From: Fragum whitleyi
Lineage: Eukaryota > Mollusca > Bivalvia > Cardiida > Cardiidae
NCBI GenBank assembly: GCA_948146395.1
Contig: OX411547.1
Span: 55,171,566-55,235,565, forward strand
DNA length: 64,000 nt
Direction: 5' to 3'
Shown: one piece after another, positions 46,915 to 58,845 of the stretch
How positions within the stretch are numbered: the stretch's first letter is position 1
Layout: each line of letters starts with the position of its first letter
Position numbers and translations under genes: made by a program
Notes under the pieces: model-generated
What the model saw: only the letters and a program-made list of their open reading frames with translations
Told to the model about the DNA's origin: nothing
Databases searched by the model: none

Positions 46915-47461
46915 ATTTGCATTTTAATACGCGGATCATCCGATTGAGCTGATTTTTTCTTGAAGACGCGGGCGATTTTCTTCTTTTAAAAATGTTTCGA
47001 ACAATTTAGATGGAATTTCAATCGTTAAAACGACTCTTTATCCAATTTTCGTCAAATTATTGCAACCCCTTTGCCAAAAGATGCTATAATCTTTGAATAA
47101 TCGCTTTCAGAAAACACCGACCCTCTCAAACCAACTGTACGGGATAGTGCCTTTTGTTGTTTTTTTCACAGTACGAATAGTTCATTACAATGATTCACTT
47201 GAAGAATTTTGTTTACAAACTTTACACAGTCAAGAACCTCTTATATCAAATCATCTGTTGAAAATTCTAATTTACGAACATTACGGAATATCTCTTTTTC
47301 ATTAATCTGTTAACTCAGCTTTATAAGAAAAGGGACTCGCTGCGGTGTAGGTGTTTGAGTGGGTGTTTCTGGTGCTGCAAACTTATACATGTGTATCCTG
47401 TTCATACTCTGTTTCTACTGAAGACATTGAGCATCGGCATGTGTGTTCAGTGTCACAAAAG

Positions 47462-48443
47462 AAACAAGAGCCATGTTGGACATGGGCATAAGTCCCCTAC
47501 CGGCTTTGTTTGTCTCAATGTTTTCCCACGCCAATTCTATCAGGGACGTCAAAACCAGGTCTTGTTAAAGGGTTAAACAAGACTTACATGAGTTGTTGTC
47601 TCTGCTGTGCCCACTATACAATTCATGGAAGCAATAGACAGATGCAAGAAATAGTATCAATAACAGTTACCTTGTCTGATCCAAGATGTTTTTCTTCAGT
47701 CTTGTTGGTAAGAAATGAGAACTTTCACTGGAGGTGATTAATACTGCTGCATCACCACCCTGACTAACATGGCTTATATTTTTTTTACATTTTAAAACAG
47801 GTTTCATCAAGTTAGCTTGCTTAGTTATTAAATTATTGCAGGATCCATTTTTTGCCATATTTTCACTATTTCTGTTACCATAGCAACCGCACTTTTTGTC
47901 AAAGAACAAAGATAAAATGATGTGCATAATCTACACATTGCCATCTAGTCATATACCAAGTCTCATCAAATTAGCTTGCTTACTTATTAACTTATCGCAG
48001 GATCCAATATTTTTTGCCATATTTTCACTATTTCCATAACCATAGCAACAACAATTTTAGTCTAAAAACAAAAATAAAATGATGTGCATAATCTACACAT
48101 TGCCATATAGTCATATGCCAAGTCTCATCAAACTAGCTTGCTTAGTTATTATCTTATCGCAGGATCCCATTTTTGGCCATATTTTCACTATTTCTGTAAC
48201 CATAGCAACCTCAATTTAAGTCGAAAAACAAAAATAAAATGATGTGCATAATCTACACATTGCCAACTAGTCATATACCAACTTTCATCAAAAACGCTTG
48301 CTTAGTTATTAAGTTATCGCGGGATCAAGATTTGAGCGGGCAGACGGACGGACGGACGGACGGACGGACAGACGGACGGACGGACGGACAGACGGAGGGC
48401 AAACCTATAGTCCCCTCCGGTGTGAACACCGGTAGGGGACTAA
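47462..48443 (+). mobile_element. Tandem-core element (TTAGCTTGCTTAGTTATT core)
   Basis: Left end AAACAAGAGCCATGTTGGAC with AGTCCCCTACCGG. Four units of about 160 bp follow, marked by TTAGCTTGCTTAGTTATT and CCATATTTTCACTATTTCTG. A GACGGACG tract (48335-48398) and the right hairpin TAGTCCCCTCCGGTG and CACCGGTAGGGGACTA finish it. The ends match 28351-30907; the core does not. Confidence 0.75.
48335..48398 (+). repeat. GACGGACG microsatellite
   Basis: About 60 bp of (GACG)n with GACA variants, at the right end of the enclosing element. Confidence 0.85.
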
Positions 48444-48599
48444 CAAGATGGATACTTATTTGTGTGTGTTTGCAGGTGCAATACGTGCTACGTAAATTTT
48501 TCTCAAAATCTATATTCAATCTGTTGCGTCTTCTCTATACATAAGATAAGATCTACATAAAACACATGCGTATATGAAATAATAATTAACTCGGTGAGC

Positions 48600-48860
48600 A
48601 ATATGGAACCTTGGTCAGGACCACAATGAAAATAAGAGTTTTCTCTTTTTCGTGTTATCCTGGGTCTGGGTGCATATAGTGGGTAGAATCACTCTTTGAG
48701 ATGCTTGTTATTTTAATTAGTTACAATATTTTCTTACGTATGTATCTTAATATTGTTACTAAATTGTGTCATTTAAATTTGAATTGCATTTTATTATCCT
48801 TTTGTTGTACTACTCTATTGTTGTATGTACTTTTTTACCGAAATAAATCTATCTATCTAA
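48600..48860 (+). mobile_element. Possible LINE 3' end with ATCT tail
   Basis: AT-rich sequence ending TTACCGAAATAAATC followed by (ATCT)n at 48843-48858. An AATAAA-like signal running into a short tandem tail is a common LINE 3' end. There is no coding sequence and the family is unknown. Confidence 0.3.
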
Positions 48861-50520
48861 CCTTATAAATTACAAATTTCAAAATAAAGTTATTTAGCCG
48901 ATTAACATTCAAATAAACCTCGAACTAAATCACATATGTGGACTTTTGTAAGCAATACAATACATTGTATATTGAAAAAAATCATGGCATCGTTCGACGA
49001 CACGTTACTTGTCTAGCAGACTTGTTGACGCACAAGTTACACCAGCTTCGTCCTTCTGCTAAGATTCCATGTTACTTAATTTTCAATTCAAATATCAAGA
49101 ATACTTTTTAACTCTCAATTCAATATTAGCCAATAACTTTTTGGGGTGAAGAGAAGTGCTGATTTTCCGTTTGAACTCAGTTTACAACCAGGTGCCGAAA
49201 TATTCAGCGTAAAAGAACTATTGGTGCATCGATCGGACTTAAAGTTTCGTTGACTAGAAAATAAGAAAATGGCCGTGGGTTTTCGATTGAGAAAAGGTAT
49301 GTGAGTCATATGTGTGATTGTTTTACTTATGTCAAAGAAAGGTGCGTGACCCCCGCGTTTTGTGATAGGTTTTCACGTATATATTTTCACAGTTGTTGTA
49401 AGACAGCTTTTGACTAACTCTTTTATTCTGTATCCAGAGATCCAAACGAGTAAATGTAATAGTTGTTTACGAATGTTCACGAAAACTTAAACATGTAAAC
49501 GAATCAGGAATCCTTAAGGATTCGTAAATTTTGTATTGGTTTGAGCCCGATGATTAGATTTTTAACGCTTACTTAACAGTATGTTACGCAAAGTTTAGGA
49601 CTACTGCTGATTTGATTAGTGACCGTTTGCACTCGCTTTACGGGTTACATATACTTCATTCGCTGTTATATGGAAAACGTAATTCACTTTACATAAACTC
49701 TATCACACGCATCTGCCATTATAGAATGTCGATCTTTAGAAACGTAAAACGATAAACATGTAGATGATATAATGTTGTAGACCTACCCTTCGTTCATTAC
49801 AATACAATGCTCGCGAGCGCTCCCGATCTAGATAAGTGCATACTTACAATATAACTTTCTATATGTAATGAGGAAAACAATTTCTTTGGTGCTCATGCTT
49901 TTCTGCCAAAAAATAGTCATGTGGTCAAGATGCAAAAAAACACAACCGTTTCAAAATGAGTCATTGCTTTTTATTAATGTGCACTTTCAGAGCACGGTAT
50001 CACTGACTTATCGGTTCGCCAATATTTCTATTTTGACCGCAGGTCGCATTTTTCATGGACCAATGAATATTAGAATTGTTGCGAACAGGAAACGTGTATT
50101 CGTGTAGACCAATCATCCTCGGGGTGGTCGGCCTCTTAACTTAATCAGTACCTACTGAAGAAGTTTGTCCATCTGCCGTCCGGTGAACAAAAATCGTCGT
50201 TTCGAGACCAAAACCTCATATCTACAGGTACATCCAAGCTGTTGTCACCATGTTTTATTTAGCCCGGGCAGTAGATTTATTACTGCCTCGAAACTCGCTC
50301 GTTTCAGGAAAAAATGATAGTTGATTATAAGAATGTTGGAAAATGGTCGGTTGTTATCAGTTTATCAAACTTTAAGAAAGAATTAAAGCTTTATAATGGT
50401 AAGAAGATTTCAAATGTAGACCAAACAATGAGACGTTCCCTTGAAAATTGAAAAAATCGAATTTGACTAAAATTCGTTCAATTGAATTTTGTTCAATAAC
50501 GAGTATGAGAGCCTGAACTG
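48861..50520. other. CpG-richer, repeat-poor stretch
   Basis: Lacks the dispersed repeats seen elsewhere and has more CG dinucleotides. A possible minimal first coding exon is ATGGCCGTGGGTTTTCGATT to AAAAG at 49269-49293, with good ATG context (AAGAAAATGG) and a GTATGTGAG donor. With nine codons it cannot be tested from sequence alone. Confidence 0.25.
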
Positions 50521-51436
50521 TCAATAACAGCCTGACAGCGCCTCTGTATACTCCTGATTAAGTTCTGGATTACTCTTTGGGGAATAACAGACCATTCTTC
50601 TTTCAGGATCTGGCCGAGCTCCTGGAATGTCCTTGGCTTGACCTAGCGAGCCGAAACTCGGACCTGTAGCTTATTCCACATATGCTCTATCGGATTTACG
50701 TCCGGTGAGAGAGCCGGCCAGTCCAGACGTGGAAAACCCTCTTCTTGACAATACTATTGGACTATACAGGCCGTGTGTGGACGGACATTTTCATCCATTA
50801 AAATGAATCCATCCCCAATACACCATTGTAAAATATCACATGGGTATTTAGGATTCCATTAATGTACCTTCGAGCTGTCATATCAATATTTGCTACGTGA
50901 AACCTTTCCACCGGCCTTCCCCACACCCTAGGCCGCCTATCAGTTTAGTCCAGGCAATACCTGGACTCATCCATGAATAGCACGGGAAGCCAGCGTCTTA
51001 TGCGCCAGCCAACGTGGTCCAATGCCTATGTTAACCGACGCCAACAAGGAACGCGGGACAGCGGAATACGAATACATGGTCTTTTAGACCTCAGGTTATG
51101 CTCATGCAGCCGTGTTCGTTTGGTTTAAGTCGAAACTCGCACTCTCGAGCGTTTTGAAGGTCGGGGCGTAGCTGAGTTGCCGTAGCAAACCTGTTCCTTC
51201 GGGCTTGAATTACCAAAACGGTCTTCTGCGACGGTGGTAGCTCTACTCCTACCTCCACCATGTCTCCTTACAGGTGTACCATACTGTTGGTATCATGCCC
51301 AAGCTCTTGTTACAACGGTATGGTGTACCCCAAGTACAATGCCAACATCACGGTGGGAAGCCCCTTGCTACACCATACCTACAGCACGCCACAATTGTTC
51401 GACAGATAAATGTCGCCTGACTTTTGGATTAGCCAT
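50521..51436 (-). pseudogene. Tc1/mariner-type transposase relic (DDE_3)
   Basis: The reading starts at an ATG at 51436 with MANPKVRRHLSVEQLWRAVG, a helix-turn-helix N-terminus. GASHRDVGIVLGVHHTVVTR follows across two stop codons (TAG after GMV, TGA after RAWA). Further on come VLFMDESRYCLD with the first catalytic Asp, LMDENVRPHT with the second Asp after a +1 frameshift, and SPDVNPIEHMW carrying the final Glu. The end, QRRCQAVIDSSGSHTRY, stops at 50521. The middle (about 51040-51190) is poorly conserved or deleted. At about 305 codons against roughly 340 in the family, with several stops and a frameshift, it is inactive. Terminal inverted repeats were not identified. Confidence 0.8.
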
Positions 51437-53225
51437 GATTAACGACTAAAAGCATCTGCACAAAACTTGTGCATGTAGAAAATGAGAAAGGACATGTAAA
51501 AAACCGGGGTTCCTCATTTTGCACGAGTTTCATGAGAAAATTGCGTGTCAAATTTGGTAGTGAATACATTAGATATCTTGTCAAAACATTATTGTAGAAT
51601 TTTAAACATGAACACGAATGTTTTTTAAATCAGCTCCTGTAGGACAGCGAAAATTGTTTGGTGCTTAGTAAACTTTGAGTAGTATATAACATTTACTCGC
51701 AAGTATCTATAGGTGTATTTTGTAAACTTAGCTCTGACGTTGGCGCTGAGTCTATTACAATAGGTAAATCGGGTATGATTAAAAAGCAAATGATAGGAAT
51801 TTAACCTTATCCCTTCACTGGAATTATGAAAGTACATGTTTGAGTGAACCATACGTTGTAAGACAAGCAATAACATTGGTGTAAAAGGTAATTTGAAACT
51901 TTCTAAATGCGCTTTTTAAACCTGTTTTATCTATTTCGAACAAATGACACGAGAATCTAACGGTAAAAAGTTGATTTCACGGCTCTCCGCGCAAAATCTA
52001 CCTATAAATTGTCGTAACAATCCGAACTGTAATTGTTAAAGGAAGTTTCTCACCTACGAACGTTTCTAACAGGTTTATACGGATTTGTATTTTCCGTAAA
52101 ACTTGGCGGATCCTCATGAATTTAACGCATGTTTTACAATTAATTTACGTGCATTCACGTTTAATTGCGGGATGTTACGATATATTCACTGTAAAATTCC
52201 ACGATTCTATCTAAGTTCTTTTGGACAAATCTGGAAAATGCAAACTTTCAAGAGTTATTTATACATCATTTCGGTTCGTACGATAACCGTTTTTCGTTAG
52301 TTTACGTGTAAATTGCAACTTCTTAGCGATTTTTGTGAATTCTTACGATAAAGTTGAGACTTTATTCGAGTGTCTTGTTTTATATATATATCATTGTAAA
52401 TGATGATGTTATTATCGAAAAACCTTGTTGCAGAAAAAGGACTGCATAGATTTAACAATGTTTCTGCGTTTCGTCTTTCCGTGACCGCATACTCGTAACT
52501 ACAGTTTGAATAACATTAAAAGTGAGCTTTTGTTGACCTCTTGTTCCTTAAACCACGTGACCGTTAGATGCACATCAGGGAATATCTGGACATGCATTCT
52601 ACATTTAATGATGACTATGGCTGTCGGATTTACCATCCGTCATTGCTGCTGACGCCCGTTTTTCGTAGGTATGACAATTTTGTCATTTTCTTTCGAAACC
52701 ATGATTGCTATTGATACGAACTATTCGTACATTAATTTTACTTGTGTTGGTAACTATTGATATTGTACGGTTGTAACTATCACGTACAGTCTAATGAAGA
52801 AGGTCCTCACTTCAACTACCAATTCTAGGAAAGTTCGGTGTTTAATTGAAATTATTTGATACAGGTAATCAAGAATATAGATTTTCTAACCTTCCGAATG
52901 TAATTAAGAAAAGACAATGTTTTTCATTTATGCATTACAATGTTAGTAAAGTCAATTATGCGTATAGGATCGGTCTCAACTCAATGATTGACGTAAAAAT
53001 TAAGGGGGAAATATCCACTGCATGATCAAACAAAACGCATATACGAAACAAAGGTCGAACAGCGTTTGCGACACCGTAAAACACTTTTGAAAAGAGAACG
53101 TGGATTTTGCATAAATACTTTAAATTACAACTTTGCTTCAATATTTGTGGTGTCACCCCTGATATTTTATGAAGATAGTAGATATCACTTCCGGTTTACT
53201 CTCCTGTACGGTTATACACTGTGCT
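51437..53225. other. Repeat-poor stretch without recognised genes
   Basis: CpG-containing, with no clear dispersed repeats. Short frames (for example 51625-51876 minus and 52103-52300 plus) have no family signal. It may be unique intronic or intergenic DNA. Confidence 0.4.
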
Positions 53226-53292
53226 ATATAGTGTCCCTGATGATACACATAATAATCCATTAGCATGCTCATTACCTCATTCTAACCATGAT
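53226..53292 (+). repeat. 65-bp direct repeat, left copy
   Basis: GTGTCCCTGATGATACACAT ... CCATTAGCATGCTCATTACC TCATTCTAACC-type sequence, about 94% alike to 63161-63227 by eye. The two copies bracket the whole 53388-63109 nested block. Confidence 0.7.
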
Positions 53293-53478
53293 CCTCAGAA
53301 AGTTTAATGATAAATGTACAATTTATATTAATTCACTTTAAAATATATTTACAATCTCTCCATGTAGCCAAACATTTCTCAAAAACTAGAGGCACTTGAG
53401 CGCCTGATTCGCTCCACAGGCCTGAATATCTTGATAATGATTATTAGAGGATGATAAGGCTGTAAAAAACAAGGATTA

Positions 53479-55062
53479 GGCGACACCAAATAAATTTTTA
53501 GATTCTCATCCCCGCCCTCCCCTAAAAATATAGCCCGCCCCGAACTTGTTTATTTGTGACAAAAACAAAAAAAAACAAAAAAAAAAAACCGACGTTCGTC
53601 AAACGTATTGTGGTGTTGATTCAAGGAAAATGGCCGACTGCATCCCTTGTTTTGCAACATGTTTTATCACTTGAAATTTGAAAAAAAGAAGCTGCCTTAG
53701 CGGGAAAATATCTCGAAGTCGAAAGCAACAAATATTTCTCTCTATTTTCAGGTGATTTCGCTTGACAACAAGTGTGCTTATATGACCTTATATTACAGAT
53801 TGACGCGTCTACAAGATGTCGAGAATAAGGTCGCACAGTTACACGACAACTTGTTTTTGTATCGTAGTTAAAAATAAATGCTGTAACTAATGATTTGCTC
53901 TATGGTTTTGCCGATTTTCCACATTCTTACTCGTCTGGACTATTTCTAATTAACCGAGACCATTGAAAGCATTTCCGTTTTCGAATTTCTTATCAGTTCT
54001 ATCTAAAATAATAAGCTTTGTTTTGTGTAATTTCAAACCTATCAAACATTATTTTACTGCATTTCTACAACTTAGGTGTCACAAAAATCCATCCTCGTCG
54101 TCATACGAGATTTTTTATTCTCAAAATTACTTACTTTTTAATTGAAAATTAAATCCGGTTCCAATTATTTTGAGAAACAAAGACTCGAGAAACTTTAAAA
54201 AATTCTCAACTAAAACAATTTCAATATGACGTCAATCTGTAATTTTCTCTCACGTTTTAAACCTTTGATTCAGAATAGTTTATTTTTCGGGGAGGGTGAA
54301 CGGGTAATCAAAGACGCGGACACCGGATGTTCGACTATTTTGGGGACAGTTTCTTGACTCGGCACGCGACGCACGCTTGAAAAACCCGATTGATGTTAAA
54401 CCCTTTCCATCGTCAGGGTGAATAGATGGGATTTAGATGACTCTCTTCACGGATTAAATTTTATTAAACAGGAATACTTTACCATTTTTTACAGCAGGTA
54501 GGACAATATTTCAAAATAAAGAACGATATAGAACAATTATAAATTTACGCATTTTGTTATTGAGCGGGACCGAGGTAGATTTGCCGATACGGTGATTATA
54601 ATTTCTGACAGAAAGCTTTGGTAGCTTTATTTATTTCTCGTCAGATTGCCTCTTTATTACCCGGTTATCTACCAATAAACAATGGAAATGCAAAGTTTAT
54701 TCTTGAAATAATAAGCGAAGTTCACTTTGACATAAAATCATGAAAAGAAAGTAGTTGGCCAAACAATTTACGATTCGGTGCCTTCGCGTCGTTACAATAG
54801 CTTGGATCATCTGTGATTACGAACTTTGGGTGTCTGCATAGCGCCGATATCTGAATCATTTTGATCAGTGAAAATATAGAAATACACACTATTCTGAGAT
54901 TAAATTTTGTTTATTAAACACTTTGAACAAATAATTATCAAGTAAATTCAGTCTTCACCGGAATCTGTTCAGCAGTCCCCCCCCCCCCAAATAAAAGCCG
55001 TCCACCCGCCCCTTTTTTTCTGAAAACTCGGATGAGAATCTAATCATTTATTTGGTGTGGCC
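53479..55062. mobile_element. 1.6-kb TIR element without coding capacity
   Basis: Left end GGCGACACCAAATAAAT with TTTAGATTCTCATCC; right end GGATGAGAATCTAATCATTT into ATTTGGTGTGGCC. The inverted ends are about 32 bp with C- and G-run tracts just inside (CCCGCCCTCCCC at 53511; a run of about 12 C at 54976). No transposase frame was seen and no convincing target duplication, so the superfamily is unassigned. Confidence 0.6.
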
Positions 55063-55699
55063 ATATCTGAGTGAAATTTGTTTGAAATCCAAAAATAAAA
55101 GTTTCAACACTAACAGAATGTTACTACACAATATACTGGTACTTTGTCCACAAAATTTTGATTGTAGATCTTTCCCGTTTTCATTAAACACCACTATAAG
55201 GGTGTTACTTCACAATAATTGTTTGTCATCAAAACAAAATTCTACTTAATGATAATAAGAAGTAAAATATTAAATCCAATATATTTTTTCTGCCCAATGC
55301 CTGAGAGTGCAGTCAACTCAGCACTTTCTTCCCCACTCTGAACCTCAGTAGGCCACTTAATACCACTTGACCTCTTTGTACAGTCACCCTTCGTTCAACC
55401 AAACTGACCAATTCTCAAGGGGCATCTCAGGCTACCTATTCACCTAATGTTTCTACACATTTGGATTCCAACAAAGCTTATGTTCTTTTTAACCTACAAT
55501 CTTTACACCTATTAAATTTAATGAGTCTAAAAAAAATCATCGTTTAGGTGATCAAATATTCACTTTATATGTTGAAATGTCCTCTGCCAATAAAAAGCAA
55601 GCTGTTCATCTAATCAAATATTTTTGCAGCCAGATAGAACTTCACAGAAATAAAATCATAAGTTTAAAAAAAGTTTGTTTAACCCTATATTGGATATTA
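55063..55699. other. Interior of the split tandem-core element, eroded
   Basis: The first core traces appear at about 55555 (GAAATGTCCTCTGCCAATAA). The part from 55063 to 55550 matches nothing else in the window and has no credible coding frame. Confidence 0.35.
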
Positions 55700-55952
55700 C
55701 ACCATAAAACATATCAAAAGAAATGACCTCTGACAATAAATTACATATTTTGCATCTGATCACAAAAATGTTTTGCGGACTGATAAAGGATCACTAAAGA
55801 ATCATTCCAGTGAAATTAGGTTGATATCCGTTGGTTAGGTTCTGAGAAAATGATTTTCAAAGTTTCCACTATATAACATATAGAGAAAAGACCTCCGCCC
55901 ATAAAAACACATTTTTCATCTGATCACAATAAATTTTTGTAACGTAAAGTGC

Positions 55953-56209
55953 CCTAAAGTCGTCACATTTGGCCATTTTTACAATTATTGTGTCAAACGT
56001 AGTCGGATATCTGGTTCCCGGCTTCTTCTGTTTTAAAGCTGAACCGTTCATATACAATTTCGTATATATATTTTGAGTATACGTGCTAAAACAAGTTAGT
56101 TATTGAAGGAAGAGTGAGGCTGGGGTCAAGCTGACGACTTTTGGACACAGAGAACCTAAACTCGTCAAGCACGTGTGCCTATAGTCGTCAATAGGTCCTA
56201 AAGTCGTCA
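55953..56209. promoter_or_regulatory. Left subterminal cluster of CCTAAAGTCGTCA motifs
   Basis: Exact or near copies at 55953-55965, 56155-56167 (ACTCGTCA variant), 56178-56190 (ATAGTCGTCA variant) and 56197-56209, plus one inverted copy TGACGACTTTTGG at 56132-56144. Repeated subterminal motifs are typical transposase binding sites; binding here is inferred. Confidence 0.6.
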
Positions 56210-56799
56210 TTTTTCTGTTTTTTTAAAAAAATAACACCCAGAACACATTTATAACTATAATTCTTCAACAAAAACTAACGTAATGAGCATTTGATAATAC
56301 AATCCATTTATCTTTGAATTACAAGCTTTGAAAAAAATTGGATTAAACATATTGTACCATTTTGAGACTATCTCCTACACAGAAACAAACACCTGGTTGA
56401 TGATTTTATGGCTTGTTATTCTTACTTATCATAGCATATATCCAGTTATAAAAATGGTTGTCTCGTTCACTTGAAAGATGGAGTTGATATTTTTCTAATT
56501 CGTGGAGGTACTGAACTAAATGACTGATCACACTGTCTGACTACGCGATCGGGCCCATAGGCTACGCATGCGCATGTGATTATCTGTTAAAATTCCGACC
56601 TCCATGAATTAAAAAAATAATTCTCTTTATATCTTATAATTAAAAAGATAAATAGTTGACCATTTTGAGATAGCTTTGCGTTCAAGATGAGAACCGTCGC
56701 AACACTTTTTAAAAAAGAATGATACTCCGAATGTGCACGTGCAAATCAGAGTATCATATTCAACTTTTTGCAAACGCTCTCTTTATCATGTTTACAGCC

Positions 56800-56935
56800 C
56801 TGCGTTCAGGATCACAAAACAGTGCAAACAGTTTTCCAATTGGCCTTGCTTTGCACATGCACTTGCGTGCAGAGCAGGGTATAATCAGCAAATTGTTTGC
56901 ACTGTTTTGTCCTCCTAAACTCAGGGGTGGGCAGG
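56800..56935. mobile_element. Imperfect long hairpin inside the Tigger-like element
   Basis: CCCTGCGTTCAGGATCACAA and AACAGTGCAAACAGTTTT on the left pair with AAATTGTTTGCACTGTTTTG and TCCTCCTAAACTCAGGGG on the right. A smaller nested pair, TTGCTTTGCACATGC and GCGTGCAGAGCA, lies inside. Probably a MITE; overlapping short frames on both strands are its by-product. Confidence 0.6.
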
Positions 56936-57429
56936 CTTCTCTTGTGACTACTTTGTGCACAAACTTTCAAAATAGCTGCATATTCAAAATTATTTTTATT
57001 GAGAAATGAAACATATTTTTCAGTCACGGTTTTTGATGAACACAACCTCAATCAAATTAAAATGGTTAAATTGAAAATGGAAAAATGCTTATGTTGGAGA
57101 TACTTAAGAATCATTGAAAATATTCACAGACTATTTGGAATTTCTTTTAACAAGCAATGTTTTCCTTTTCAATCAACGTAAATATTACCACTGAGAAAAT
57201 GAGTTACCAATAATCTTCATTTGATTCATTATACGCTTTGCTTTGATCTTTTTTAAACATAATCTTCTGACAAATAACAAGAACTATTCTTTAATGCATG
57301 GTTTCTCGAGTAATCCCAACACAGCATAAACAAATTGAATGCAGTTAATGTTTCTGACAGAATGATTTCTTGATAAGGATAACACAGAGCAATTTTTAAA
57401 AGAAACACTCAGATGCTGGTACAAAAAAA

Positions 57430-57610
57430 GCGACATTACTCAAAAATGAATTTAGAGACATCCCATTGAAAGCCTGTGTAGATCTTTTGATGGTGGGCAC
57501 ACGTGTCATGTTTCACGAAGTTATCTTCAATAACAACAAAGATATGAGTTTATCATGCCGACACAACGCATACATCAACAACTTGCGTTACATCAACACC
57601 ACTGCCAACA
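57430..57610 (+). repeat. Core-like repeat unit, related to 18535-18790
   Basis: GCGACATTACTCAAAAATG, GTTTCACGAAGTTATCTTCA and AACAACAAAGATATGAG resemble the 18.5-kb unit. The 68-codon frame across it is not considered a gene. Confidence 0.4.
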
Positions 57611-57826
57611 ATGCTAGGTTGACAATATTAACTCGGGGTTGGCCAACACTAACATGCGAACTATATCAGTAACTTATAACTCTGGTTTATCGTTTAGAAG
57701 GGAGTTCCATGATTTTGGCATATATGCTCGAGTGCCTAGAGACGACAGTGGTAACACTGGGTATGTCTTCTTCTTGGATTTTGAACGCTATTGCCGATGA
57801 CTGCTGTGGTCCGGTGTGTTTACATT

Positions 57827-58080
57827 TTACTTGCGGTACATCAGGAAATATTTCGATCTGGCCTTTCTTTCATTAATTATGTCATGAACCGCTTTGGCAC
57901 TGTCACGTTTTAAATTACCCACTTTCCTTGGCCCATCATAAACCGCAACGGCAGTTGAGTCATATGGGTTGTTTGGTTCCAGTTGGACAGTGTATGTACC
58001 AAAAAGATCTAACCCCCTTCTACCATAATGGTGCATACCAACAACTTGTATATTTCTTAAAACAACTTTCTTCATGATAC
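57827..58080 (-). CDS. HIRAN-domain protein or exon carried by the transposon
   Basis: An 82-residue frame from an ATG at 58075 to a TAA at 57827. Residues 7-60 fit the HIRAN pattern: VVGMHHY (11-17), a central LEPNNPYD (32-39), AVAVY (42-46) and KVGNL (51-55). HIRAN domains bind DNA ends, for example single-stranded 3' ends in the remodeller HLTF. A strong acceptor, TCTTTTTCTTCAG, ends at 58081, five bases before the ATG, so the frame is probably an exon with upstream coding or 5' UTR. A GTAAAA donor-like site overlaps the stop codon, so the exon may also continue downstream. It lies about 1.2 kb beyond the transposase on the same strand, inside the element ends. Whether it is a fused C-terminal exon, a second element gene or a captured host exon is not resolved. 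Confidence 0.65.
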
Positions 58081-58377
58081 CTGAAGAAAAAGATAATTCA
58101 TTTTCGCATAACGTTCAACGACTAACTTATCGAACCACCACTAGAGGTATCCTTTTTTACACTGGTATAAGATCAATTAAAAAATATTGTGATGCATCTA
58201 AACGAATAAAAACGTGGTATTACTATAGATTTAGGATTTAAAAAATGCGTTTGAGGTAGATACAGTGTAATGCACACTTTAGAAAATGATCCGCCATAGG
58301 AAATTCCTGGCTATTTACAATAATTTCGAAAGTCATTGCCAATGTATTATTTGAGCCTGTGCATGAGATTTCAAACA

Positions 58378-58452
58378 ATTTCATGTATGTATAGAGCAAA
58401 GACTCTGACCAGCCTGTGCATCCGCGCAGTCTGACCAGAGTCTTCACTTTGC
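58378..58452. mobile_element. Short hairpin MITE inside the Tigger-like element
   Basis: GAGCAAAGACTCTGACCAG, then TGTGCATCCGCGCAGTCTGA and CCAGAGTCTTCACTTTGC: a palindrome around a CATCCGCG loop. The 79-codon minus-strand frame overlapping it is not credible. Confidence 0.55.
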
Positions 58453-58678
58453 ATTTAGTAGATAGATAAGATCTCAAAGTACTTGTTCACCATCAAGTAA
58501 CATTACATTTACAGTAGGTGGCTGTCTACGTTGCTCAATTTTTGCAACTCACGCATATTTAAAATTGTTGGAAATGTCACGCACTGGCTCATTTAGCATT
58601 TGCCGATTCCCATGTGTCATAATGCATTCTAAAAACTTCTTAATTGTTTTAATTTAAAAAATGCATTGCGCAGTATCT

Positions 58679-58845
58679 ACTTTAAGGAAGTGGACCCGTA
58701 ATGTCTCCGCAACTTTTTGAAAGTCATGAACTTAAACATTGTTAACCGAGGTAACCTAATGATTTCATTAGGAAAGCTCGGTTAAACAATGTGAAAGATC
58801 ACGTGTTCCGAAATGTTGCGGAACTATAACGTGTACTCTACCTTA
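58679..58845. mobile_element. Inverted-repeat MITE nested in the Tigger-like element
   Basis: About 70-bp imperfect arms, from CCGTAATGTCTCCGCAAC and TTAAACATTGTTAACCGAGG to the inverted CTCGGTTAAACAATGTG and GTTGCGGAACTATAACGTG, centred on ACCTAATGATTTCATTAGG. TTAAGG and CCTTAA lie at the two edges. Confidence 0.65.

Noticed and set aside
57466..57672. 68-codon frame inside the Tigger-like element as a third element gene
   Set aside because: The underlying DNA matches a dispersed repeat unit at 18.5 kb.
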